NCBI GenBank assembly: GCA_026398535.1
Contig: JAPLSQ010000009.1
Location: forward strand, 29,804 to 93,803
Reading direction: 5' to 3'
Origin: Candidatus Sumerlaeota bacterium
Lineage (GTDB): Bacteria; Sumerlaeota; Sumerlaeia; Sumerlaeales; Sumerlaeaceae
DNA length: 64,000 nt
The notes under the pieces are model-generated. The model was not told the DNA's origin and did no database searches. It saw only the letters and a list, made by a program, of their open reading frames with translations. This document shows, one piece after another, positions 32,462 through 40,586 of this stretch; position 1 is the stretch's first letter, and every line of letters starts with the position of its first letter. A program made the translations under genes and the position numbers.

Positions 32462-33796
32462 TCAAGCTTCATCAATCGATCCGAAGAGCGTGTGCGGGAC
32501 GGAACCCGTGATCTTTACTTGAACAAGTTTTCCGATGAGGCCGGCGTCGCCGTCAAAGATGACGCATTTACCGCCCCGCGCGCGCCCAATAAGTTGGCGC
32601 GCCGATCGCCGCGAAACACTTTCCACGAGCGCCTCAAGTTTCTGACCCGCAAGGGCTCTGTTTATCCCGCCGCTGATTTCCTCCTGGCGGGCGAGGCATC
32701 GCTGGAGCCGCCGCTTTTTCTCAGCCAGCGGCACTGAATCGGGCCATTGAGCGGCGGGCGTGCCGGCGCGTGGCGAGTACATGAAAATGAAGGCGCTATC
32801 CCACCGAGACCGTTCCAGGAGTTCACAAGTCTGCTCGTAATCGGCCTCTGTCTCGCCCGGGAATCCGACAATCAGATCTGTCGTGACGGCGGCGCCGGGC
32901 ATGCGCTGGCGGATCTTTTCCACAAGACCAAGATAATGCCCGGCGCTGTAGCGCCTGTTCATGCGCTCAAGCACACTGTCGGAACCCGACTGGGCGGGCA
33001 GATGGAAGTTCTCGCACACCTTGTCAAGCGAGGCGACAGCCTCGATGAGCTTGTCCGAGCAGTCTTTGGGATGTGAAGTGATGAATCGTATGCGCTCAAT
33101 GCCGCTGATGCCGTTCAGCGCCTCAAGCAGATCGGCAAAATCGCGCCCCTCATGGCAATAAGAGTTCACATTCTGGCCGATGAGCAGAACTTCCTTGTAA
33201 CCATCATCGCCCAGGCGGCGGACCTCATCCGCGATCTCGCTCATGGGACGGCTGACTTCGCGCCCGCGCGTCTGCGGCACGACGCAGTAAGAGCAAAGAT
33301 TGCCGCATCCGTACATGATGGTCGTCAAAGCCTTGATCTTGTGCTTGCGGCGCACGGGAAACGCGTCGAGAAAAACAGGCTTGTCGACATCCTTGATGGA
33401 AACGAGAGATTCACCCGTGCGGTTGAACTCATCTATGAGACTCGAGAGCTTGTAGAGGTCGCGGGTGCCAATCACCATGTCAAGATGAGGCATGCGTGCA
33501 ATCAATTGCCCCGCATCCTTCTGGGCCATGCAGCCCGCGACGGCGATAATCATGCCCGGCCGCCGCTTTTTGAGCCCCGCCATCTGGCCGATCCGCCCCA
33601 GCGCGCGTTCCTCGGCGCCGCCTCGCACAACACACGTGTTCACGATAACGACATCGGCAAGACTCTCGTCTTTGACGGGATGCATGCCGCGGGCGTCAAG
33701 GATTCCAGCCATGATCTCCGAATCATGGTCATTCATCTGACAGCCATAGGTGATGATGCAATAGCTGTTGAGCGGCGCGGCGTGTGTTGCGTCCAT
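32462..33796 (-). CDS. miaB: tRNA-2-methylthio-N6-dimethylallyladenosine synthase
   Basis: 444 residues from ATG at 33796, matching the family start just before CIITYGCQMNDHD. The N-terminal UPF0004 cluster cysteines are C19, C55 and C89; the radical SAM cysteines are C164, C168 and C171 (CGNLCSYC); the TRAM domain ends the chain. MiaB adds a methylthio group to i6A37 of tRNAs reading UNN codons. The frame extends upstream to 34132, but that part overlaps the divergent lipoprotein gene and shows no homology. An ATG at 33871 is the only other plausible start. It is the first gene of a likely run with the NuoI-like, glycosyltransferase, mrp and rlmN genes. Confidence 0.94.
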   Translation of the reverse strand: MDATHAAPLNSYCIITYGCQMNDHDSEIMAGILDARGMHPVKDESLADVVIVNTCVVRGGAEERALGRIGQMAGLKKRRPGMIIAVAGCMAQKDAGQLIARMPHLDMVIGTRDLYKLSSLIDEFNRTGESLVSIKDVDKPVFLDAFPVRRKHKIKALTTIMYGCGNLCSYCVVPQTRGREVSRPMSEIADEVRRLGDDGYKEVLLIGQNVNSYCHEGRDFADLLEALNGISGIERIRFITSHPKDCSDKLIEAVASLDKVCENFHLPAQSGSDSVLERMNRRYSAGHYLGLVEKIRQRMPGAAVTTDLIVGFPGETEADYEQTCELLERSRWDSAFIFMYSPRAGTPAAQWPDSVPLAEKKRRLQRCLARQEEISGGINRALAGQKLEALVESVSRRSARQLIGRARGGKCVIFDGDAGLIGKLVQVKITGSVPHTLFGSIDEA

Positions 33797-33989
33797 GACC
33801 AGCGGAATGTATGGTTTCAATTCGCGGCTATTCAACCGGGCGCGGGGCTTCGGCCGAGATCGCAACTTCATGATCTGATGATTAAAATTGCTTTCATCGG
33901 CCGCAAAAGGCAGGGATATCCTGAATATCAATATCAGGAATCGTGCTTCATACAATGCATGGCGCCACACGCGCCAAAGGCGGAATGAC

Positions 33990-34391
33990 ATGATGAAAAA
34001 AACTCTGGCGCTCCTGTTGCCTTGGGCTGCGGGAATGCTGATGTTGTTGAGCGCATGCGGAGGGGACGGCAAACTGCCGTTGTCTGTCGCGCGGATCGGA
34101 CTGCCACAGTTCGGCAAGGACGAACCCGTCATTCAACAGGCCAACAAAATTGGCAACGGCATCGAACAAACAGCCACATTCGCCATGGGCGACGTCCCGC
34201 TTGCGCGCCAATATGAAAAATGGCTTCGCAAGAATGGCTGGAACATCATTTCACAGGACGAGAGCGTGACCAGCTTCAACTTCATTTTCGGAAAAGACAA
34301 AACCGTGTTGACGCTGAATTACAACTCTCAGTCGGGCGTCTACATCACGGTCTCACGCCCACTTGCCGAGTACGAGACCGCCAAACCATGA
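33990..34391 (+). CDS. Small lipoprotein of unknown function
   Basis: 133 residues. Tandem ATGs at 33990 and 33993 follow AAAGGCGG. A lipoprotein signal peptide is clear (TLALLLPWAAGMLMLLSACG, lipobox LSAC). The mature part has mixed alpha-beta character, with a region like small amphipathic beta proteins (YEKWLRKNGWNIISQDESV). No family is recognised. It is divergent from miaB and followed 75 bp later by the hydrolase-like gene. Confidence 0.75.
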   Translation: MMKKTLALLLPWAAGMLMLLSACGGDGKLPLSVARIGLPQFGKDEPVIQQANKIGNGIEQTATFAMGDVPLARQYEKWLRKNGWNIISQDESVTSFNFIFGKDKTVLTLNYNSQSGVYITVSRPLAEYETAKP

Positions 34392-34466
34392 AGCAATCCC
34401 TTTTGCGATTACCCGGCTTGAATGCCGGATGTTATGTCCATCATTGGCAATGATCAAGGATGATTT

Positions 34467-35495
34467 ATGAAAGCATGCAATTGGGGCGCGCTCATATGCG
34501 CATCCTTTCTGTTCACGACAACGGATATTCCCGCTCAGGAAACCACGATGACCACGAAACGCCAACACCGGCCGGAGACCGAAACAATCTGGACAACCCA
34601 TCCATGGGGGGCGCTTGGGGCGGCGCGGCTTGAGCATGCGCCGTTCCCCGATGACACGCGCACAACAGGGTTCAGTTCAAAACGCGGCGACTTCCCCCGC
34701 GAAGGCCATTATGACGACAACACCGTGATGATTGCCATTCCAAGGACATTCAAACCGGGGCGCACCCCTGATTTCATCGCGCATTTCCACGGCCACATGA
34801 ACGAGGCGCGGCGGGCCGTGGAACACTATAAGCTGGGAGAACAACTCAACGCAAGCGGCGCGGGCGCCATCCTGATTGTTCCGCAAGGCCCCAAGAACGC
34901 GCCCGACAGCAGCGGCGGCAAACTTGAAAAGCCGGGCATGTTCGCGAAATTCATGGATGAAACCATCACGCTCCTCGTCAAGGAAGGCAAACTGCCCAAG
35001 GGCGCCCGGGCGGGCCGGATCATTGTCAGCGGCCATAGCGGCGCTTATCGCGTGCTCGGAATGATCCTTGACCACGGAGGCATGCCGCAAAACATACGCG
35101 AAGCCTGGCTCTTCGACGCTGCTTACGGCGTGCTCGACGAACTGTCAGCGCCATTCGCTCCGCCCACGAGCGCCATGCGCCTGCGAAGCATTTTCACCGA
35201 CCACCTGTCGACGGAAAACATCCAGCTCATGAGCAACATCAGCCGCAGCGGATCACGGATCATGGTCGTTGAGGACGACGATTTGACGACGCGCGGCACA
35301 GATGTCGAATCGCTCAAAGGGATGAAATTCCCCGGTTTTCGCGGCGGCGCAGGCGTGGATGAGCTTGTGGAATCGCTGCGCCATGAGCGCGTGCTCTTCA
35401 TCCACACCCGCCTTACACATGACGGCGTCATCGCCGACAGACGTTACTTTGAAAAGTTTGCGCGCTGCTCGCCAAATCTCAACACAGAGCAATAA
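34467..35495 (+). CDS. Exported alpha/beta-hydrolase-like protein
   Basis: 342 residues; AAGGATG lies before the ATG. A short signal peptide is likely (LICASFLFTTTDIPAQE). The core resembles an alpha/beta hydrolase: FIAHFHGHMNEA after a beta strand, ILIVPQGPKNAP, then the nucleophile elbow IIVSGHSGAYRV (Ser in GHSGA, one residue off the strict GxSxG form), and a late Asp/His region (VLFIHTRLTHDGVI). It could be a secreted esterase or peptidase. Substrate unknown. Confidence 0.65.
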   Translation: MKACNWGALICASFLFTTTDIPAQETTMTTKRQHRPETETIWTTHPWGALGAARLEHAPFPDDTRTTGFSSKRGDFPREGHYDDNTVMIAIPRTFKPGRTPDFIAHFHGHMNEARRAVEHYKLGEQLNASGAGAILIVPQGPKNAPDSSGGKLEKPGMFAKFMDETITLLVKEGKLPKGARAGRIIVSGHSGAYRVLGMILDHGGMPQNIREAWLFDAAYGVLDELSAPFAPPTSAMRLRSIFTDHLSTENIQLMSNISRSGSRIMVVEDDDLTTRGTDVESLKGMKFPGFRGGAGVDELVESLRHERVLFIHTRLTHDGVIADRRYFEKFARCSPNLNTEQ

Positions 35496-35504
35496 AACCG
35501 CTGT

Positions 35505-35536
35505 ATGACGCGAACGCGCATCAGCCTGCGCGTCAT
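35505..35536. terminator. Palindrome between convergent genes, possible bidirectional terminator
   Basis: Nested arms ATGACGCG/CGCGTCAT (35505-35512, 35529-35536) and, alternatively, ACGCGCA/TGCGCGT with a 6-nt loop lie between the convergent stops at 35495 and 35533, reaching into the second stop. There is no T-run, so termination is only a suggestion. Confidence 0.35.
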
Positions 35537-36915
35537 CCCACCTCGTTGTAATGCCTCACCCGGAATGATGCTCCAAAACTCGTCGCCAGTGCGCGCACAG
35601 GTTCAAGATCGAGGCCGGGATAGGCCACGGCTGTCGCCTGAATATTGGGAATATAGCCGCGCGCGTCGCGCAGAAATTGGATCATCGCGCGCCACGAGTT
35701 CCGGCGATCAAACGGGCGCACAAGACGGTTATAGGTTTCCTCATCGGCCGCGTTCAGACTCACGCTGACCATGTCGATAAGACCGCTCATCTCGGGCAAC
35801 GTTGGGCGTTTGTTGATGAGATCGGCATGCCCGTTGGTGTTAAGCCGCACTTGCCTTGCTCCGCCCGGTCCCTTGAGCCATCGCGCAAGATCAAGCATGA
35901 GATCAAAACGCAGCGCGGGTTCACCATAACCGCAAAACACAACTTCGTCCCAGCGTCCGGCGCCTCCCGAAGCCCCGATGGCGGCAATGATTTCATCGCG
36001 TGCTGGCTCGTGCCGCAGCCGGAGATTGTGCCCCTTGACGGTGGCGCCCCCAAGCCTGTCGCAGAACACGCACAAGGCGGTGCAGCGGTTTGTCAGGTTG
36101 ATATAAAGCGAATCGCGGATGGGATAGGCGATGACGGGCCGGTTCTCAACATCAAGCCCGAAAAGTCTGGCTGAGTTGAGCAGCGTGACACGGGCGACAT
36201 CGCCGGCATGCAATCCGCGCAGTTCGGCTATCCTCGACGCGATGAGCGGAATGTGCGCCGGCTCGTTGCGCTCGCCGCGGTGGGGCGCGGGCGTCATGTA
36301 GGGCGCATCGGTCTCGAGCACGATGTGATCCAGCGGAACGGCGCGCACCACGTCACACAGCTCAGCCGCCTTGGGAAACGTCACGGCGCCCCCAATGCCA
36401 AGCATGAATCCCATGTCAACAAACGCGCGTGCCTGTTCGATGGAGCCAAACCAGCAGTGCATGACGCCGCGAAGTTCACCCGCGTGTTCGCGCAGAATGG
36501 AAATCGCGTCCTCGTAAGCCTCGCGGCAGTGAACGACAACCGGCATGCCGCATTCACGCGCCAGCGCAAGCTGTGCTGTAAACGCGGCGCGCTGCTGCCG
36601 GCGGGTGGCGTGATCGTAATGATAATCAAGACCGATCTCCCCAATGGCCGCGGCGCGCGGCGCGCGCTTGACAAGATCGCGGATGACGCCGGCTTCGTCA
36701 TCGCTCCAGGCTGCCGCGCGATGTGGATGAAGTCCCGCCGCGATAATGAAAATATCATCTTTGTTGGCCAACTCCGCCGCGCGAAGGCTGTCAGCCGCAT
36801 CCTCCCCAATAAGCGCAACGGTCTCCACCCCCGCGCCTCGCGCACGCGCGATCACCTCGGCCAGATCCGATGCGTAATCCCGGGCATGAAGATGGGAATG
36901 TGTGTCAATATACAT
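35533..36915 (-). CDS. TatD-family metal-dependent hydrolase fused to a radical SAM domain
   Basis: 460 residues from ATG at 36915; a TTG five codons upstream is less likely. Residues 1-255 are a complete TatD amidohydrolase: H6 and H8 (DTHSHLH), E93 (GEIGLDYHY), H129 (VVVHC), H153 (MHCW) and D203 (LETDAPY). Residues about 265-460 are a radical SAM domain with C278, C282 and C285 (CTALCVFC) and the GYGEP strand. The second half matches the radical SAM family known to be encoded next to or fused with TatD. TatD proteins are 3'-5' exonucleases or D-aminoacyl-tRNA deacylase-like. The role of the radical SAM partner is not known to me. Confidence 0.88.
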   Translation of the reverse strand: MYIDTHSHLHARDYASDLAEVIARARGAGVETVALIGEDAADSLRAAELANKDDIFIIAAGLHPHRAAAWSDDEAGVIRDLVKRAPRAAAIGEIGLDYHYDHATRRQQRAAFTAQLALARECGMPVVVHCREAYEDAISILREHAGELRGVMHCWFGSIEQARAFVDMGFMLGIGGAVTFPKAAELCDVVRAVPLDHIVLETDAPYMTPAPHRGERNEPAHIPLIASRIAELRGLHAGDVARVTLLNSARLFGLDVENRPVIAYPIRDSLYINLTNRCTALCVFCDRLGGATVKGHNLRLRHEPARDEIIAAIGASGGAGRWDEVVFCGYGEPALRFDLMLDLARWLKGPGGARQVRLNTNGHADLINKRPTLPEMSGLIDMVSVSLNAADEETYNRLVRPFDRRNSWRAMIQFLRDARGYIPNIQATAVAYPGLDLEPVRALATSFGASFRVRHYNEVG

Positions 36916-37115
36916 CGCGGATTGATACAATCAGGGCAATGATTACCATCACTGACAGTCATGAAGTCCGCCATTGCGAACCGCATCCAAAAATCAGGGC
37001 GCGTCGGAGCAATGTCATTTGATTTTCATGGCAAGACACCCACAAAAGCGTTACCGGATTGAATTGGTTGGCGATTTGATCATCGCGCGCAATCAGATAA
37101 ATTCTCGGAAGCAAC

Positions 37116-38939
37116 TTGCCAGCTCGCTCACGCAACAAAACGCACACACCGCGCAACCCGCGCCAGAATGCCCATCCTTTGTCCGCACGGCTTTCCCGGT
37201 TTGCGCGCGCGCAGCCATGGCTGCTGGCAACTCTGCTGATTCTTGCCTCAACAGCCGCGTACTCTCCGATTATTCACGCGGATTTCATTTGGGATGACGA
37301 CCAGTATGTGACGCAAAACTCATGCCTGCTGACAGCCGATGGATTGGGCAGAATCTGGTTCGAACCAGCCTCGATTCCACAGTATTATCCCCTTGTTCAT
37401 ACGGCCTTCTGGATTGAACACAGCTTGTGGGGGATGAATCCGTTTGGGTATCATGCGATCAATTTGGCGTTGCACATTGCCAATGCGCTTCTGTTGTGGC
37501 TTCTGCTCACGGAGCTGGGCGTGCCGGCCGCATGGCTGGCGGCGGCCGTATTCGCGCTGCATCCCATCAACGCGGAGTCGGTCGCGTGGGTCACAGAGCG
37601 CAAGAATGTCCAGTCACTGTTTTTCTGGTTGTTGTCATTCCTTGTCTATGCGCGGTATTTCGGTCTGACCCCAGGCAGGTTTCGCGAGAGAACAACCGGT
37701 CCGCCGCGGCCGCGCCCATCTTCACATCGTTGGCTGCTTTATGGGGCCGGTCTGTTGCTCTTTATATGCGCGCTGTTGAGCAAGACCGTCACGGCCGCCA
37801 TGCCCGCCGCACTGTTGCTCACTGTGTGGTGGCTGCGCGGAACCGTGAATCGCAGGGAGATGCTTGCCGCCGCCCCCTTGATCGCGCTTGGCGCAGCGAT
37901 GGGGCTTTGCACCGTCTGGCTGGAAAAGCATCACGTCGGAGCCTCTGGCGCGGAATGGTCGCTTGGCATCATGGATCACATCCTGCTCGCGGGACGCATC
38001 CTCTGGTTTTATGTGGGCAAGCTCTTGTGGCCCGCTCAGCTCATGTTCATCTATCCGCGATGGCAGATCGATTCCGCCGCCGCGTGGCAATATCTGTTCC
38101 CGGCAGCGGCATTGCTGCTTGCCCTGATTCTTTGGCTCCTGCGCGGCCGCATTGGCAGGGGGCCATTTGCGGCCGCGGCATGTTATACCGTCATGCTTGC
38201 GCCAGCTCTCGGATTCTTTGATGTCTATCCGATGCGGTTCTCCTATGTGGCCGACCATTTTGTGTATCATGCGGCCCTCCCCCTCATCATATTGTTCTGT
38301 GGCGGCGCGTCTGCCGCGATTCGACCCCATGCCAGACGCCTTGCATATCCCGCCATCGCGGCATCTGCCGCTCTCCTCGCCGCGCTCTGTTTGCTCACAT
38401 GGCGCCACGCCGGGGTGTTCATGAACCTTGAAACGCTTTGGACGGACACACTGGAGAAAAATCAATCCGCATGGATGGCGCACAACAACCTTGGCGTGAT
38501 CCTGCTCGGACGACAGCAGGCTGACCGTGCCATCCGCCACCTTTCAGAAGCCGTCCGGCTCAAACCGGATTATGACCAGGCGCACAACAATTTAGGCAAC
38601 GCGCTCGTTTTCGCCGGGCGTCCGGAGGAAGCGCAGGCGCAGTTCAGCGAGGCTGTGCGCCTGAATCCCAACTATGCGCCCCCGCATTACAATCTTGGAA
38701 ATCTGCTCGTTGACCAGAAGCGATGGGAGGAGGCTGAAAAACATTTTCTGGAAGCCGTCAGATTGGATTCCAAGAGCGCCATCGCGCATTTCAATTACGG
38801 CAACGGCCTGGAACTGCAGGGGCGTCTTGACAAAGCCGCCGCACAATACAAGGAGGCGCTTCGCCTTGATCCCGCTCTGGACACCGCGCGTGCGCGGCTG
38901 CAGGCGGTCAACCGCGCAGGATCGATTAATGAGCAATAA
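37116..38939 (+). CDS. TMTC-like membrane protein with C-terminal TPRs
   Basis: 607 residues. The N-terminal 430 residues have about ten membrane helices with the TMTC/GT-C pattern: DFIWDDDQYV in the first outer loop, YYPLVHTAFWIEHSLWG, then HPINAESVAWVTERKNVQSL. The C-terminal 160 residues are four or five TPRs (AWMAHNNLGVILLGRQQADR, PHYNLGNLLVDQKRWEEAEK). Eukaryotic TMTCs are O-mannosyltransferases; bacterial relatives are common in the PVC group and probably glycosylate proteins or act in glycan export. Its end overlaps the next membrane protein gene by 11 bp. Confidence 0.8.
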   Translation: MPARSRNKTHTPRNPRQNAHPLSARLSRFARAQPWLLATLLILASTAAYSPIIHADFIWDDDQYVTQNSCLLTADGLGRIWFEPASIPQYYPLVHTAFWIEHSLWGMNPFGYHAINLALHIANALLLWLLLTELGVPAAWLAAAVFALHPINAESVAWVTERKNVQSLFFWLLSFLVYARYFGLTPGRFRERTTGPPRPRPSSHRWLLYGAGLLLFICALLSKTVTAAMPAALLLTVWWLRGTVNRREMLAAAPLIALGAAMGLCTVWLEKHHVGASGAEWSLGIMDHILLAGRILWFYVGKLLWPAQLMFIYPRWQIDSAAAWQYLFPAAALLLALILWLLRGRIGRGPFAAAACYTVMLAPALGFFDVYPMRFSYVADHFVYHAALPLIILFCGGASAAIRPHARRLAYPAIAASAALLAALCLLTWRHAGVFMNLETLWTDTLEKNQSAWMAHNNLGVILLGRQQADRAIRHLSEAVRLKPDYDQAHNNLGNALVFAGRPEEAQAQFSEAVRLNPNYAPPHYNLGNLLVDQKRWEEAEKHFLEAVRLDSKSAIAHFNYGNGLELQGRLDKAAAQYKEALRLDPALDTARARLQAVNRAGSINEQ

Positions 38940-40572
38940 ACAGAAGAAACAACCAGCGGCTGTCCGCGCGCGGAATGAGCGCGCAATCCCATCGGCGCCA
39001 GCCATCTCTCCCCATGCCCAAGCGATCCTGTGCTACGCCCTTTTTCCCGCATGCCTGCTCACAACAATCGTGTTCCTGTGCGTCTGCCCGATCGAAGAAT
39101 ACGATTTATGGTTTCACTTCGCATTTGCGCGCCAGTTTGTCGAGCATGGCGAATTTCTTGGCCGTGACATCTTCTCCTTCACCTCCTTTGGCCGCGAGTG
39201 GATTTCCACCGGTTGGCTTTCATCAGTCATTCTTTACTGGCTGTTTGAAAAAATCGGGCACGGAAGCAACCTTGCCGGATTGACCCTCTTTGTTTTCATA
39301 CAGGTTTTGGTGTCCGCATTCGCCATATATTCCGTGGCCTTACGCCGCAAAGTTGAATCCGCGATGACGCTTCTTCTAATGGTTTGTTTGCTCACGGCCT
39401 GTTTGCGGTTCAATCCGAGACCCGATCTTTGCAGCCAGATCATGGTTGTTGTCGTGCTGCTTCTGCTTGTGACATCCGAGGACGTGACGCCGCGCGGGAT
39501 GCGCAGGCCGTCTTCCCGAAGCACGACACCAAACGCCGCCGGAGACAGACGGCTTTGGCTTCTGCCGTTTCTCATGGCGCTCTGGGCCAATCTTCACGCA
39601 GGATTCATGGCCGGCGCGGTCTTGATTGCCATATATGGCCTTCACCGTTTCATGAACTGGCGGCGGTTCGGTCTGAAGTCCGATCTTATGGCAACGATAC
39701 CATGCGCGGTCAGCATGGTCGCGTGGCTGGCCAATCCCTATGGATACAGGATGCTCACCCTGCCGTCGAAAATCAGCGCCGTGCCGGGCATCCGGGAAAT
39801 GCTTTTTGAATGGATGCCGCTTTATAGCCCGAACGGCAACAATCTGCCGTGGTTCATATACGCCGGTTTGGCGCTGCTCATAACGCTCTGCTGCGCGGCG
39901 CTGCTCACCCGCCGGACAAAACTTCCGTGGTGGCATGTGGCGGCCGCAGTCTTTTGCCTTGCCATCGCCTGGCAGGCACGGCGTCAGCTTGGCATCACAG
40001 CATGGGCATTGCCCATATTCATATTGCCCCATCTTGAGGGCGCGGAATACCGGTTGAGGAAACACGGATACCTTGCGCCCGCGCTGGCCATCACGGGATG
40101 CGCCGCGTTATGTTGCATGCAATACGGCGGCAATCTGAACAGTTCGCCCGGCTGGCCAACAGTAAAATTTCTGCCCGGCACATACCCGGAAGGCGCAAAG
40201 AATTTTCTCCTCCGGCATCCACCTCCCTCCAATATTTTCAATTCATATCATTACGGCGGATTCCTGATGTATCACCTCGGACCGCAAACAAAAGTGTTCA
40301 TTGACGGCCGCATCGACACGTATGATCCAAAAGTGTGGCTCGACGACCGGGCCATCGAAAGGGGATCACTCTCCATCGATGAAGCATGCGACCGTTATGG
40401 ATTGAAGACATTTGTGCTCGACCGCCGCGAGGGTTACGATCCGGGCAGGCTGGCGCAGCGGTTGGCCGCACGACCGGACATTGCCACGGTGTTCAAGGAT
40501 GACACTTCCGCGGTTTTTGTGCGGAAAACACCCGAAACGGCGGAGTATATCAGCAAAACCGCTGAGCCTTGA
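38929..40572 (+). CDS. Multi-span membrane protein, GT-C-like
   Basis: 547 residues from ATG at 38929, with AGGA eight bases before, inside the 3' end of the TMTC-like gene. Nine to eleven membrane helices are visible. The first outer loop has EEYDLWFHFAFARQFVEHGE and FSFTSFGREWISTGWL, and the cytoplasmic side has RFNPRPDLCSQ. The C-terminal soluble part contains VFIDGRIDTYDPK and a domain like those ending other uncharacterised PVC membrane proteins. Probably a glycosyltransferase or polymer-handling enzyme coupled with its upstream partner. Function not established. Confidence 0.6.
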   Translation: MSNKQKKQPAAVRARNERAIPSAPAISPHAQAILCYALFPACLLTTIVFLCVCPIEEYDLWFHFAFARQFVEHGEFLGRDIFSFTSFGREWISTGWLSSVILYWLFEKIGHGSNLAGLTLFVFIQVLVSAFAIYSVALRRKVESAMTLLLMVCLLTACLRFNPRPDLCSQIMVVVVLLLLVTSEDVTPRGMRRPSSRSTTPNAAGDRRLWLLPFLMALWANLHAGFMAGAVLIAIYGLHRFMNWRRFGLKSDLMATIPCAVSMVAWLANPYGYRMLTLPSKISAVPGIREMLFEWMPLYSPNGNNLPWFIYAGLALLITLCCAALLTRRTKLPWWHVAAAVFCLAIAWQARRQLGITAWALPIFILPHLEGAEYRLRKHGYLAPALAITGCAALCCMQYGGNLNSSPGWPTVKFLPGTYPEGAKNFLLRHPPPSNIFNSYHYGGFLMYHLGPQTKVFIDGRIDTYDPKVWLDDRAIERGSLSIDEACDRYGLKTFVLDRREGYDPGRLAQRLAARPDIATVFKDDTSAVFVRKTPETAEYISKTAEP

Positions 40573-40586
40573 CCCCGGCGATCCTT

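Noticed and set aside
33797..34132. N-terminal extension of miaB by about 110 codons
   Set aside because: It overlaps the divergent lipoprotein gene and has no similarity to the family; the conserved start lies at 33796.
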